A DNA stretch of 64,000 nucleotides from an uncultured Lachnospiraceae bacterium (GCA_910585005.1 CAJUCN010000004.1:62001-126000), one strand, 5' to 3'. Positions 34,043 to 43,055 are shown, counted from the first letter of the stretch. A program made the numbers and translations. The notes: generated by a model not told the origin, from the sequence alone.

Positions 34043-36520
34043 GTGAGAAAAGAAGAGTTTAAAAGTTGGATCAATAACAGGATGGTCTATTTAGATGGCG
34101 CAACAGGTTCTAATCTGATGAAAAGGGGAATGCCGGCAGGCGTTTGTCCTGAAGAATGGATTTTAGAGAATCCGGATGTGTTAATTGGATTGCAGAAAGA
34201 ATATGTGGAGGCGGGAAGCAACATTATTTATGCGCCTACTTTCACGGCAAACAGAATAAAACTAAAGGAATATGGCTTGGAAGGACAGATTGAGGAATTT
34301 AATGAAAGGCTTGTAGGGCTTTCGCTAAAGGCAGCGGCTGGAAGGGCGCTGGTGGCAGGGGACATTACCATGACAGGCCGAAGCCTTGCGCCTATGGGGG
34401 ATATGGACTTTGAGGAACTGGTACAAATCTACAAGGAACAGATCCGGTACCTTGACAAAGCGGGGGTGGATCTTCTTGTGGTGGAAACCATGATGAGCCT
34501 GCAGGAGTCCCGGGCGGCTCTGATAGCGGCAAAGGAAGTTTCCAGCCTTCCGGTAATGGTCACCTTAACCTTTGAGGCTGACGGCCGGACACTGTATGGG
34601 ACAGACGGTGTAAGTGCGGCAGTGGTTTTAGAAAAACTGGGAGCAGATGCCCTGGGGGCTAATTGTTCTACAGGTCCGGACAAAATGATAGAACTGATCA
34701 GGCAAATAGCAGAGACGGTTTCCGTTCCGGTCATTGCAAAGCCAAATGCCGGAATGCCTTCATTAAATGAGCAGGGGGAAACGGTTTATGACATGGATCC
34801 GGAGACTTTTGCAAGGGAAATGGCTGGTATCGTAGATGCAGGAGCTACGATACTTGGGGGATGCTGCGGCACATCGCCGGAATATATTAAAAAGCTGGTC
34901 AAGGTTACTTCCAACATGGAAGTAAGGCGTCAAATGAGAAAAGGACTGCGCTATCTGACCAGCGAGCGGAAAACGATCTGTTTTGATTTGGATTCTCCCT
35001 TTATGGTGATAGGGGAAAGAATCAATCCTACAGGGAAGAAAAAACTTCAGACGGAACTAAAAGAAGGAAAACTTGATCTGGTGCTTTCCTTTGCGGAGGA
35101 ACAGGAAATATGCGGAGCCGCCCTTCTTGATATTAATTTGGGAATGAGTGGGATTGATGAGAAGGAAATGATGCTGAAGGCATTAGATGAGGTAACGGTT
35201 TCCGTCAATTTGCCCTTATCGATTGATTCCAGTCATGTGGAGGTCATAGAAGCGGCTCTTCGCAGATATCCGGGACGTGCGCTTATCAACTCCATTTCCG
35301 GTGAGGAGGAAAAACTGAAAAAGCTTCTTCCCATAGCCCAAAAATATGGCGCTATGTTTATACTTTTACCCTTATCTGATAAAGGGCTTCCGGAAAGTTT
35401 GGAAGAAAAGACCGGCATCATAGATAAAATTTGTTCGATGGCTCTTGAAATGGGAATGCAAAAGGAAGATATCATAGTGGACGGGCTGGCCGCTACAGTA
35501 GGAGCAAATCCCAATGCGGCAAAGGAAGTGCTTGAGACGATCCGGTATTGTAAAGAAAGGGGACTTTGCACGGTTTGCGGGTTATCGAATATTTCCTTTG
35601 GGCTTCCTGAGAGAAGTTTTGTAAATACTGCCTTTCTAACAATGGCCATTAAGGAAGGCCTTACGATGGCGATAGCAAATCCCTCCCAGGAACTTTTGAT
35701 GAATATAGCCTATGCTTCCGACTTACTTATGTGTAAGGAGGGAGGAGATATTCGCTATATTGAGCATATGGCCCAATATCAGGAACGGAAACCGATAATG
35801 GTTCCGGCAGCGGTGCCTGGTGATAGGGGAAAGGCTCACGCAGTGCCGGAAGAAATGCCTGACCATATCCAAAGCCCGGCAAAAGGGCAGATTTATCAAG
35901 ATGTGTTAAAAGGCAGCCGGAAACAGATCACAGAGCATGTCAGAGAAGCCGTTGCTGGCGGGAGGAAAGCGGATGCTATTTTAAACGAATTTCTTCTTCC
36001 TGCAATCAATGAAGTGGGAGAGCTGTTTGACAAAGGAAACTATTTTTTACCTCAGTTGATTGCAAGTGCAGAGACGATGAAGCTTGCCATAGAATACTTG
36101 GAACCTCTTCTTGCGCGGGAACAGCAGTTTGGAGAAATGCCTGTAGTCGTCATAGCTACGGTGCAGGGCGATATTCATGATATCGGCAAGAACCTGGTGG
36201 CTTTGATGTTGAAAAATTACGGGTTCCAGATAGTGGATCTTGGAAAAGACGTTCCGGCGGAGGTGATCGTGGAGGAAGCCATAAAGAGAGAGGCACGGAT
36301 CATTGCCCTCTCAGCGTTGATGACGACCACGATGCAGGAAATGAAACATGTGGTGACATGTGCGAAAGAAAAGGGAGTAAAAGCAAAGATCATGATTGGA
36401 GGTGCCGTGATCACAGAAGATTATGCACTGGAAATTGGTGCAGACGGTTATTCAAGGGATGCGGCGGATGCGGTGAAAGTGGCAAAGCGCTTAATCGGTG
36501 AATCGAAGGATAGAACATAA
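34043..36520 (+). CDS. metH: Cobalamin-dependent methionine synthase-like protein lacking the activation domain
   Basis: An 825-residue three-part methyltransferase that would move a methyl group from methyltetrahydrofolate to homocysteine through cobalamin. The homocysteine domain (about 1-285) has the zinc cysteines in GANCSTGP and LGGCCGTSPEYI; the pterin-binding domain (about 310-560) has GERINPTGKKK; the B12-binding region (about 605-825) has DIHDIGKN, with the cobalt ligand His712. The C-terminal AdoMet-binding reactivation domain of full MetH (about 1,200 residues) is missing. The start is uncertain: the GTG at 34043 has a poor ribosome binding site, and the ATG at 34082 is an alternative. 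The symbol is by family; a related corrinoid methyltransferase role is possible. Confidence 0.85.
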   Translation: MRKEEFKSWINNRMVYLDGATGSNLMKRGMPAGVCPEEWILENPDVLIGLQKEYVEAGSNIIYAPTFTANRIKLKEYGLEGQIEEFNERLVGLSLKAAAGRALVAGDITMTGRSLAPMGDMDFEELVQIYKEQIRYLDKAGVDLLVVETMMSLQESRAALIAAKEVSSLPVMVTLTFEADGRTLYGTDGVSAAVVLEKLGADALGANCSTGPDKMIELIRQIAETVSVPVIAKPNAGMPSLNEQGETVYDMDPETFAREMAGIVDAGATILGGCCGTSPEYIKKLVKVTSNMEVRRQMRKGLRYLTSERKTICFDLDSPFMVIGERINPTGKKKLQTELKEGKLDLVLSFAEEQEICGAALLDINLGMSGIDEKEMMLKALDEVTVSVNLPLSIDSSHVEVIEAALRRYPGRALINSISGEEEKLKKLLPIAQKYGAMFILLPLSDKGLPESLEEKTGIIDKICSMALEMGMQKEDIIVDGLAATVGANPNAAKEVLETIRYCKERGLCTVCGLSNISFGLPERSFVNTAFLTMAIKEGLTMAIANPSQELLMNIAYASDLLMCKEGGDIRYIEHMAQYQERKPIMVPAAVPGDRGKAHAVPEEMPDHIQSPAKGQIYQDVLKGSRKQITEHVREAVAGGRKADAILNEFLLPAINEVGELFDKGNYFLPQLIASAETMKLAIEYLEPLLAREQQFGEMPVVVIATVQGDIHDIGKNLVALMLKNYGFQIVDLGKDVPAEVIVEEAIKREARIIALSALMTTTMQEMKHVVTCAKEKGVKAKIMIGGAVITEDYALEIGADGYSRDAADAVKVAKRLIGESKDRT

Positions 36521-36541
36521 ATAAGGAGAGGGGGAATTCAA

Positions 36542-36952
36542 ATGATGGAAGAATCTTATTTAGAAGAGTTGGTGAAAAATTCTCGGAAAATGTTGTTTTA
36601 TGCCAGGATCAGGACACTGGCGGCATTGGTGATTGCAGCGGGGATTCTTTACTGTGCGGTGGTTGTTCTGCCATCGGTGCTTGGAACCGTACAAAAGGCA
36701 AATGAGGTAATGGCACAGGCTTCCGATACGATCACTTTGGCGGATACAGCGATTGAAAGTATTACAGAAATGAGTAAGTCCATTACAGAAATGGGAGACA
36801 ATATGGACGCTTTCATTACAGATAATGCAAACTCAGTGGAAGAGATTATGAAAAAAATTGAGACAGTTGATTTTGAAGGGCTGAATAAAGCCATAAAAGA
36901 TTTGGGTGATACTGTAGAACCGTTTGCCAAATTCTTTGGGAAATTTAAATAA
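36542..36952 (+). CDS. Single-span membrane protein with coiled-coil domain
   Basis: A 136-residue protein of unknown function. A basic N-terminus precedes one membrane helix (about 25-47), and the rest is a predicted coiled coil with repeated small-residue heptads (MAQASDTITLADTAIESI, then TEMSKSITEMGDNMDAF). The layout resembles the membrane-proximal part of chemoreceptor-like or MCE-like proteins without any sensory or signalling domain. GGAGAGGGGG precedes the ATG pair at 36542 and 36545. It sits 21 bases after the MetH-like gene and 20 bases before the second acetolactate synthase, so it may be transcribed with either. Confidence 0.75.
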   Translation: MMEESYLEELVKNSRKMLFYARIRTLAALVIAAGILYCAVVVLPSVLGTVQKANEVMAQASDTITLADTAIESITEMSKSITEMGDNMDAFITDNANSVEEIMKKIETVDFEGLNKAIKDLGDTVEPFAKFFGKFK

Positions 36953-36972
36953 AGTCAGAAAGGAATTTGAAA

Positions 36973-38589
36973 ATGATAGGAGCAGATGCGATTGTAAAAT
37001 GTTTGGAAGAAGAAGGGGTAGAGTATGTATTTGGATATCCGGGAGTAGCAATTTGCCCGTTTTATAATAGTATTCTTGATTCATCTATTCAAACCATATT
37101 GATCAGGACAGAACAAAATGCAGCCCATGCAGCAAGCGGGCTTGCAAGGGTGTCGGGGAAAATCGGCGTGTGCGCCGTCACCTCTGGTCCCGGGGCAACC
37201 AATGTAATCACGGGGATTGCAACGGCTTTTGCGGATAGTATTCCGTTGGTGTGTATAACCGGACAGGTAAATTCTGAATTGATCGGAAGTGATGTATTCC
37301 AGGAGGCAGATATTACAGGTGCGGTGGAATCCTTTGTAAAGTACAGCTATCTGGTAAGAAATGTCCAGGATATCCCACGGATATTTAAAGAGGCATTTCA
37401 CATTGCGGGGACAGGAAGAAAAGGCCCCGTTCTTATTGATGTTCCCATTGACGTGCAAAATGCGGAAATCAAAAAATTTAGCTATCCGGAATCCATTTCC
37501 ATGCGTACTTACAAGCCAACGGTGAAGGGAAATATGGCGCAGATCAAAAAGGTGGCTGCGGAGCTGCAAAAGGCAAAACGCCCGCTTATTTGCGCGGGGG
37601 GCGGCATTCTTCTCTCAGACGGGGAAAAAGAATTACTGCGTTTTGCTGAAAAGCATCAAATCCCGGTGGTTTCCACGATGATGGGGATTGGTTCGATGCC
37701 TACCAGACATCCGCTGTATTTTGGGATGGTGGGCAATAACGGGAAGCCTTATGCCAACCGGGCAATGAACGAATCGGATCTGCTACTGATGGTTGGTGCA
37801 AGGGTGGCTGACCGGGCTGTAAACCAGCCTGACCTCATTACGGAAAATAAAGTGCTGATTCACATTGATGTGGATCCTGCAGAGATTGGCAAAAATGTAG
37901 GTCCGGCCATTCCTTTGGTAGGGGATGCAAAACATATTTTTAGCGATCTGCTGGAACAGGAAATAGACGGTGCGTATGATGGGTGGCTGGAGCTTTTAAA
38001 AGATTACCGTATGACCATGGCCCCTAAACGCAACCCGAACCCGGCCTATGTGGATCCGGCGGCATTCATCACCATGCTTTCCGAAAAGATGGAAGACGAC
38101 GGGGTGTATGTGGCGGACGTAGGGCAAAACCAAATATGGTCCTGCGGATATCATATTGTAAAAAAAGGGAAGTTTTTGACTACAGGCGGAATGGGGACTA
38201 TGGGGTATTCCATCCCGGCCGCAATGGGGGCAAAGGTGGCGGATAAGAAAAAGCAGGTCATTGCGGTCTGTGGGGACGGTTCTTTTCAAATGTCTATGAT
38301 GGAGCTTGCAACCATGCGCCAGCATGATATTCCGGTAAAGATCGTGGTGCTGAAAAATAATTTCCTGGGCATGGTCAGGGAGTATCAGCATTATACTTAT
38401 AAGGATCACTATTCGGTGGTGGATTTATCGGGAAGCCCGGATCTTGAAAAGCTTTCGGCGGCATATGGGATGAAATTTTTACGCCTTGAAAATATGGATA
38501 AAGTGCAGGAAACGCTGGATGAATTTTTGGAAAAAGACGAATCGGTTCTTTTGGAATGTATCATTGACCCCATGGATTTGGTGAAATAG
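36973..38589 (+). CDS. ilvB: Acetolactate synthase, large catalytic subunit (copy 2)
   Basis: A 538-residue paralogue of the enzyme at 9197, with the same activating Glu (RTEQNAAHAASG), the GDGSFQMSMMELATM ThDP-binding motif and the downstream KNNFLGMV. It differs clearly in sequence from copy 1, for example in YPGVAICPFYNSI near the N-terminus. The ATG at 36973 has AAAGGAA upstream; a TTG two codons earlier is rejected. It is followed directly by two regulatory subunit genes and ilvC, so it is the synthase of this operon. Whether copies 1 and 2 differ in substrate preference or feedback control cannot be read from the sequence. Confidence 0.93.
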   Translation: MIGADAIVKCLEEEGVEYVFGYPGVAICPFYNSILDSSIQTILIRTEQNAAHAASGLARVSGKIGVCAVTSGPGATNVITGIATAFADSIPLVCITGQVNSELIGSDVFQEADITGAVESFVKYSYLVRNVQDIPRIFKEAFHIAGTGRKGPVLIDVPIDVQNAEIKKFSYPESISMRTYKPTVKGNMAQIKKVAAELQKAKRPLICAGGGILLSDGEKELLRFAEKHQIPVVSTMMGIGSMPTRHPLYFGMVGNNGKPYANRAMNESDLLLMVGARVADRAVNQPDLITENKVLIHIDVDPAEIGKNVGPAIPLVGDAKHIFSDLLEQEIDGAYDGWLELLKDYRMTMAPKRNPNPAYVDPAAFITMLSEKMEDDGVYVADVGQNQIWSCGYHIVKKGKFLTTGGMGTMGYSIPAAMGAKVADKKKQVIAVCGDGSFQMSMMELATMRQHDIPVKIVVLKNNFLGMVREYQHYTYKDHYSVVDLSGSPDLEKLSAAYGMKFLRLENMDKVQETLDEFLEKDESVLLECIIDPMDLVK

Positions 38590-38603
38590 GAGGGATGGCT
38601 TGT

Positions 38604-39089
38604 ATGAAAAAAATATATTCCGTATTGGTGGAAAACCGTTCCGGTGTGCTGTGCAAGGTTGCCGGACTGTTTTCAAGAAGATGCTTTAATATTGATTCCC
38701 TTGCCGTGGGGGAGACGGACGACCCGGATGTTTCCTGTATGACGATTGTAAGCAGCGGGGATATGCGGACGATTGAACAGATTGAAAAACAGCTTAATAA
38801 AAAACTGGATGTCATAAAGGTAAAGACCTTTAATGAGGTAAGCAGCATCAGCAGGGAACTGCTTCTTATGAAAGTCAAGTACAATAAATCAAACCGCCGG
38901 GATATCATGGAGGTTTGCGGCATCATGAATGCCCAGATTGTGGATATGTCAAAAAATATGATGCTGATACAAATGTGCGATACCCCGGAGAGGATCCAGC
39001 TCCTGATCGGCATGTTTAAGACGGTAAGCATTGTAGAAGTTGCACGGACCGGAACATTAGCTCTTCAAAAGTGCAATGAAACAGAATAA
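38604..39089 (+). CDS. ilvN: Acetolactate synthase regulatory (small) subunit, divergent copy
   Basis: A 161-residue ACT-domain protein that would bind the catalytic subunit and confer valine feedback control. The N-terminal ACT domain (YSVLVENRSGVLCKVAGLF, then RRCFNIDSLAVG) keeps the Gly and Asn of the valine-site region, and a C-terminal ACT-like domain follows. The C-terminus ends with EVARTGTLALQKCNETE and lacks the common GLSRG ending, so it is the more divergent of the two. The ATG at 38604 is chosen because AGGAGGG lies nine bases upstream; the ATG at 38595 abuts that site. It follows copy 2 of ilvB after 14 bases. Confidence 0.88.
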   Translation: MKKIYSVLVENRSGVLCKVAGLFSRRCFNIDSLAVGETDDPDVSCMTIVSSGDMRTIEQIEKQLNKKLDVIKVKTFNEVSSISRELLLMKVKYNKSNRRDIMEVCGIMNAQIVDMSKNMMLIQMCDTPERIQLLIGMFKTVSIVEVARTGTLALQKCNETE

Positions 39090-39120
39090 AATAAGTCAAG
39101 AAACCCATTCATTATGAAAG

Positions 39121-39149
39121 TTGACTTTTACAGGGTAAATTGATAAAAT
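39121..39149 (+). promoter_or_regulatory. Promoter of the second small-subunit gene and ilvC
   Basis: TTGACT (39121-39126) and TAAAAT (39144-39149) are spaced by 17 bases in the 90-base gap, 30 bases before the GTG start. It implies that the canonical small subunit and ilvC can be expressed apart from the upstream synthase. Confidence 0.7.
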
Positions 39150-39179
39150 AGTTGACGGATGTTAAGGAGGAGGAAAAAC

Positions 39180-39677
39180 GTGCGTAAAAAAGTTTTTCAG
39201 CTATTGGTAGACAATACTTCCGGTGTGTTAAGCCGGATTTCGGGGCTGTTTTCGCGAAGAGGGTATAACATTGAAAGCATCACGGCAGGGCTTACAGCAG
39301 ATCCACGCTTTACCAGAATCACGATTGTGGCTTCCGGTGACGACGAGATCCTTGATCAGATCGAAAAGCAGGTAGCAAAGCTGGTGGATGTGAGGGATAT
39401 TAAGGAGTTAAGACCGGAAAGCAGTGTATACAGAGAGCTGGCGCTCATTAAGGTAAGGGCCGACAGTTCAAAGCGCCAGGGTGTGATTGCTGTGGCGGAT
39501 ATCTTCCGTGCAAAGATCATTGATGTGGCGCCGGATTCATTGATTATCGAACTTACCGGAAATCAAGATAAGATCGATGCATTTATCGCCCTTTTGGACG
39601 GCTATGAGATTTTGGAACTTGCAAGGACTGGTATTGCCGGGCTTGGCAGGGGGACGGAAAACGTTACTTATTTATAA
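39180..39677 (+). CDS. ilvH: Acetolactate synthase regulatory (small) subunit, canonical copy
   Basis: A 165-residue two-ACT-domain regulatory subunit, close in pattern to IlvH: FQLLVDNTSGVLSRISGLF, RRGYNIESITAG, and the terminal ELARTGIAGLGRG. It has a good GTG start at 39180 with AAGGAGGAGG upstream; an in-frame ATG at 39159 overlaps that site. It lies 90 bases after the first small subunit, behind its own promoter, and 55 bases before ilvC. The presence of two adjacent small-subunit genes is unusual and could mean that this one serves the distant copy 1 of ilvB at 9197, which has no partner of its own. Confidence 0.92.
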   Translation: MRKKVFQLLVDNTSGVLSRISGLFSRRGYNIESITAGLTADPRFTRITIVASGDDEILDQIEKQVAKLVDVRDIKELRPESSVYRELALIKVRADSSKRQGVIAVADIFRAKIIDVAPDSLIIELTGNQDKIDAFIALLDGYEILELARTGIAGLGRGTENVTYL

Positions 39678-39732
39678 CTTTTTAACATAATTTATTTTGG
39701 AGAAGATTCTCCGCAGGAAAGGAGTCATTTAA

Positions 39733-40752
39733 ATGGCAAATATTTATTATCAGGAAGATTGCAACCTTTCTTTACTGGAAGGAAAAACAATTGCAGTGAT
39801 TGGCTATGGGAGCCAGGGACATGCCCATGCATTGAATGCAAAGGAGTCCGGCTGCCATGTGATTATCGGTCTTTATGAAGGTTCCAAATCATGGGCAAAG
39901 GCCGAGGCACAGGGATTTGAAGTATACACAGCAGCGGAAGCTGCAAAAAAAGCGGATATCATTATGATCCTTATTAATGATGAACTGCAGGCTGCTATGT
40001 ATAAGAAAGACATAGAGCCTAACTTGGAAGAAGGCAATATGCTGATGTTTGCACACGGCTTTAATATTCATTTCAACCAGATTGTGCCCCCGAAGAACGT
40101 GGATGTTACCATGATCGCGCCGAAAGGTCCCGGTCATACCGTAAGAAGCGAATACCAGGCCGGAAAAGGTGTTCCTTGTCTGGTTGCTGTCCATCAGGAT
40201 GCTACCGGGAAAGCCCTTGACAAGGCGCTGGCTTATGCACTGGCAATCGGCGGCGCAAGGGCAGGTGTTTTAGAGACGACTTTCAGGACAGAGACGGAAA
40301 CGGATCTTTTTGGTGAGCAGGCAGTGCTTTGCGGTGGCGTATGTGCCCTGATGCAGGCTGGTTTTGAAACTTTGACAGAAGCCGGGTATGACCCAAGGAA
40401 TGCATACTTTGAATGTATTCATGAGATGAAACTGATCGTTGACCTGATCTATCAGTCAGGCTTTGAAGGAATGAGATATTCCATCTCCAATACGGCGGAA
40501 TATGGCGATTATGTCACAGGGCCTAAGATCATTACCGATGAGACGAAAAAGACCATGAAGAAGATCTTGAAAGATATCCAGGACGGCTCTTTTGCAAAGG
40601 AATTTCTGCTTGATATGTCTGCGGCGGGCGGACAGGCTCACTTTAAGGCTATGAGGAAGTTGGCGGCAGAACATCCGGCAGAGCAGGTTGGCAAGGAGAT
40701 CCGCAAGCTTTATAGCTGGAACAATGAAAATGATAAGCTGATCAATAACTAA
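39733..40752 (+). CDS. ilvC: Ketol-acid reductoisomerase, class I
   Basis: Isomerises and reduces acetolactate and acetohydroxybutyrate to dihydroxy acids with NADPH and Mg. The 339-residue size is the short class I form. It has GYGSQGHAHALNAKESG for dinucleotide binding, the cofactor loop GLYEGSKSW, KGPGHTVRSEY, and the metal-binding DLFGEQAVLCGG. The second residue of the loop after GL is Tyr where many have Arg, which bears on NADPH/NADH choice but does not decide it. AAAGGAG precedes the ATG. It ends at a hairpin (40763-40790). Confidence 0.97.
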   Translation: MANIYYQEDCNLSLLEGKTIAVIGYGSQGHAHALNAKESGCHVIIGLYEGSKSWAKAEAQGFEVYTAAEAAKKADIIMILINDELQAAMYKKDIEPNLEEGNMLMFAHGFNIHFNQIVPPKNVDVTMIAPKGPGHTVRSEYQAGKGVPCLVAVHQDATGKALDKALAYALAIGGARAGVLETTFRTETETDLFGEQAVLCGGVCALMQAGFETLTEAGYDPRNAYFECIHEMKLIVDLIYQSGFEGMRYSISNTAEYGDYVTGPKIITDETKKTMKKILKDIQDGSFAKEFLLDMSAAGGQAHFKAMRKLAAEHPAEQVGKEIRKLYSWNNENDKLINN

Positions 40753-40762
40753 TTGGTATGAG

Positions 40763-40790
40763 AAAGGAAGGCTGTTATCAGCCTTCCTTT
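40763..40790 (+). terminator. Terminator of the ilv operon
   Basis: A perfect 12-bp stem (40763-40774 with 40779-40790) with a four-base loop lies 11 bases after ilvC. The trailing T-run is short. Confidence 0.8.
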
Positions 40791-40825
40791 GTGTTACCGA
40801 TGAACCGGAAAGGAGGAATGAAGAT

Positions 40826-41920
40826 ATGTTTGATATCAGTGGATTACCCTATCTTAAAAATGGAAAAAGCAGAAGTATTAATTGGGAGAACAGGACTGGT
40901 GAAAAAGGAAAGGGGGGAATGGAGGAGAGCGTCTTAGGCCCTTCCAGAAAGGGGTCTCCTTGTATACCGGAGATAAAGGCAGGCGATACAGTCACATTAG
41001 CCCAAATAACCGGACCGGGAGTCATTGAGCATATCTGGATGACTGTGACAGATAAGGTCAGTGACCGGAACAGGTATGTGCTGCGGGATTTGGTCTTGCG
41101 GATGTACTGGGACGAGGAAGAAACGCCCTCCGTGGAATGTCCTTTGGGTGATTTCTTCTGCTGTGGGTTTGGGGTATCTTATCTGGTTAATTCCATTCCG
41201 GTTGTTGTAAACCCAACAAGGGGATTTAATTGCTATTTTCCAATGCCCTTTCAACGGGCAGCAAAAATCACGATAGAAAATCAGTGTGATGAAGATATCG
41301 GGGCTTTTTTCTATCAGATTGATTATTGCCTTAAGGAAGAACCTATACAGGATGCAGGATATTTCCATGCTTTGTGGAAACGGCAGCGGATCACCGAAAA
41401 GGGAGAGGATTATGTGATCCTCGATAAGGTCAGGGGAAAAGGACATTATGTGGGAACTTATATGGCCCTTACCACATTGGAACGTTATTGGTATGGAGAA
41501 GGAGAAGTTAAATTTTACCTGGATGGGGATGAACAATATCCTACCATATGCGGTACAGGTACAGAAGATTATTTTGGCGGCGCCTGGAGCTTTGCAACGC
41601 AGGAAAAGGGACGGACAGTAGAAAACACTTATTGCACTCCATTTTTAGGTTATCCGTACTATTCGCATCATGATACGTTTATTCATAATGATTACCACAA
41701 TGATGACCAGATGCCCCAGCGGAGTTTTTACCGCTGGCATATCATGGATCCGGTTTTATTTCAGGAAGACCTGAAAGTAACGATACAGCAGATTGGCGTT
41801 TCTCACGGAGGGCTGTTTGAAAGACAGGATGATGTGGCGACAGTTGCTTACTGGTACCAGTCAGAACCTCATACGGCTTTTGACAGATTGCTGGAAAGAA
41901 AAGAACGCTGGCCACGTTAA
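40826..41920 (+). CDS. DUF2961 (GH172-type) glycoside hydrolase-like protein
   Basis: A 364-residue protein of the DUF2961 family, now classified as glycoside hydrolase family 172, whose characterised members act on difructose anhydrides and D-arabinofuranan. The fold's markers include GPGVIEHIWMTVTD, GDFFCCGFG, GTGTEDYFGGAWSF with candidate catalytic acids, and HDTFIHNDYHNDDQMPQRSFYRWH (quoted here only as positions about 292-315). There is no signal peptide, so it would act inside the cell. AAAGGAGGA precedes the ATG. No sugar transporter or other glycosidase is next to it, so the substrate is open. Confidence 0.85.
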   Translation: MFDISGLPYLKNGKSRSINWENRTGEKGKGGMEESVLGPSRKGSPCIPEIKAGDTVTLAQITGPGVIEHIWMTVTDKVSDRNRYVLRDLVLRMYWDEEETPSVECPLGDFFCCGFGVSYLVNSIPVVVNPTRGFNCYFPMPFQRAAKITIENQCDEDIGAFFYQIDYCLKEEPIQDAGYFHALWKRQRITEKGEDYVILDKVRGKGHYVGTYMALTTLERYWYGEGEVKFYLDGDEQYPTICGTGTEDYFGGAWSFATQEKGRTVENTYCTPFLGYPYYSHHDTFIHNDYHNDDQMPQRSFYRWHIMDPVLFQEDLKVTIQQIGVSHGGLFERQDDVATVAYWYQSEPHTAFDRLLERKERWPR

Positions 41921-41968
41921 TTGCTTTGCAGCAGTGAAAAGGCCATGTGTCTGCATGCAAATGATTTA

Positions 41969-42889
41969 TCAATAAAAATTTTGACAATATTGAATTAGCA
42001 TATCGATGGCTTCCAAATGAGCAGATTTTGCCGGGTAGGCTAATCCGATCTGGCGTTTCGGAATCCTGTGGCCTAATTTTAATTCCCGCAGGGTTCCGTT
42101 TTTTAAATCTTCTTTTATGAAATCACTGATTACACAGGCAATGCCAAGCCCGGCTTTGGCAAATTCGATAGAAAGATCCATATTATTTACTTCAATGATA
42201 TTCTGAAGATCAAGATGATTCTCAGCAAGAAAAAGATCCGTGTGCTGCCGGGAAATATTTTCTTTGTTCAGCATAATAAAGGATGCTTCTTTAAAAAATT
42301 CCTCCTTTTTATATAAGTTGGTTTTATATTTTCCCAAAAAAGGGGCAAGGTAGGAGCCGGTGGCAACAAAAATATCTTCAATCGATTTTAAAGGCAGGTA
42401 AGTAATGAGACTGCTTTTGGGTTCTTCTATCATGGAAGGAAGCCCTACCAACCCAATATCAATAGAGCCTTTCTGTAAAGCCAGAATCGTATCCAGGGTA
42501 GGCTGACAGGAGATGGTGATCTTAATATTGGGGGTTTGAGCCATAAAATCTTTAAGGACGGGAAGCAGTACATATTTGCATAGGGTGGTACTGACCCCAA
42601 TGGAAAGCTGGCAGACTTTTGACGATGCGGATGCCTTTAACTGTTCTTCCCCTGATCTTAAGGAAAAAAGCGCCTGTTCCACATAACGGTAGAGAAGTTC
42701 CCCTTCATGGGTTAAAGTAACGCCTTTTGAAGAGCGGTGGAAAAGAACTGTATGTAAATTTTCTTCCAGCTTTGATATGGACTTACTGATAGCGGGCTGG
42801 CTGATATACATTTTTTTGGCGGCAATAGAAAAATTATGGCAGTTTGCCACTTCATAAAATACATGATATAAGTTCAGGTTTTGCTCCAT
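41969..42889 (-). CDS. LysR-family transcriptional regulator divergent from leuCD
   Basis: A 306-residue regulator with an N-terminal winged helix-turn-helix (FSIAAKKMYISQPAISKSISKL) and a C-terminal two-lobe effector-binding domain (about 90-300). LysR genes often control the divergently transcribed neighbour, here leuC and leuD, and an inverted repeat of LysR type lies between them at 42941-42957. A leucine-pathway intermediate such as 2-isopropylmalate would be a plausible inducer by analogy with LeuO/IlvY-type control, but that is inference. The ATG at 42889 follows a short purine-rich stretch. Confidence 0.93.
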   Translation of the reverse strand: MEQNLNLYHVFYEVANCHNFSIAAKKMYISQPAISKSISKLEENLHTVLFHRSSKGVTLTHEGELLYRYVEQALFSLRSGEEQLKASASSKVCQLSIGVSTTLCKYVLLPVLKDFMAQTPNIKITISCQPTLDTILALQKGSIDIGLVGLPSMIEEPKSSLITYLPLKSIEDIFVATGSYLAPFLGKYKTNLYKKEEFFKEASFIMLNKENISRQHTDLFLAENHLDLQNIIEVNNMDLSIEFAKAGLGIACVISDFIKEDLKNGTLRELKLGHRIPKRQIGLAYPAKSAHLEAIDMLIQYCQNFY

Positions 42890-42940
42890 AGAAATTACCG
42901 TGCCTTTCCATTAATATTTATCATTATAATATAAAATTTT

Positions 42941-42957
42941 TATAACTACAAGTTATA
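42941..42957. promoter_or_regulatory. Probable LysR operator between the regulator gene and leuC
   Basis: TATAACT and AGTTATA form a perfect seven-bp inverted repeat around ACA, and the core fits the LysR consensus T-N11-A (T at 42943, A at 42955). It lies 52 bases from the regulator start and about 100 bases ahead of leuC, a normal place for a shared operator. Confidence 0.6.
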
Positions 42958-43055
42958 GATAACATAAACAGATACTATTTCCCAAATGACAGATTATATG
43001 TTACTATCAGATACAGAAAAGAGTGGATAGAAACAATTGTGATGGAGGTAAAGAC

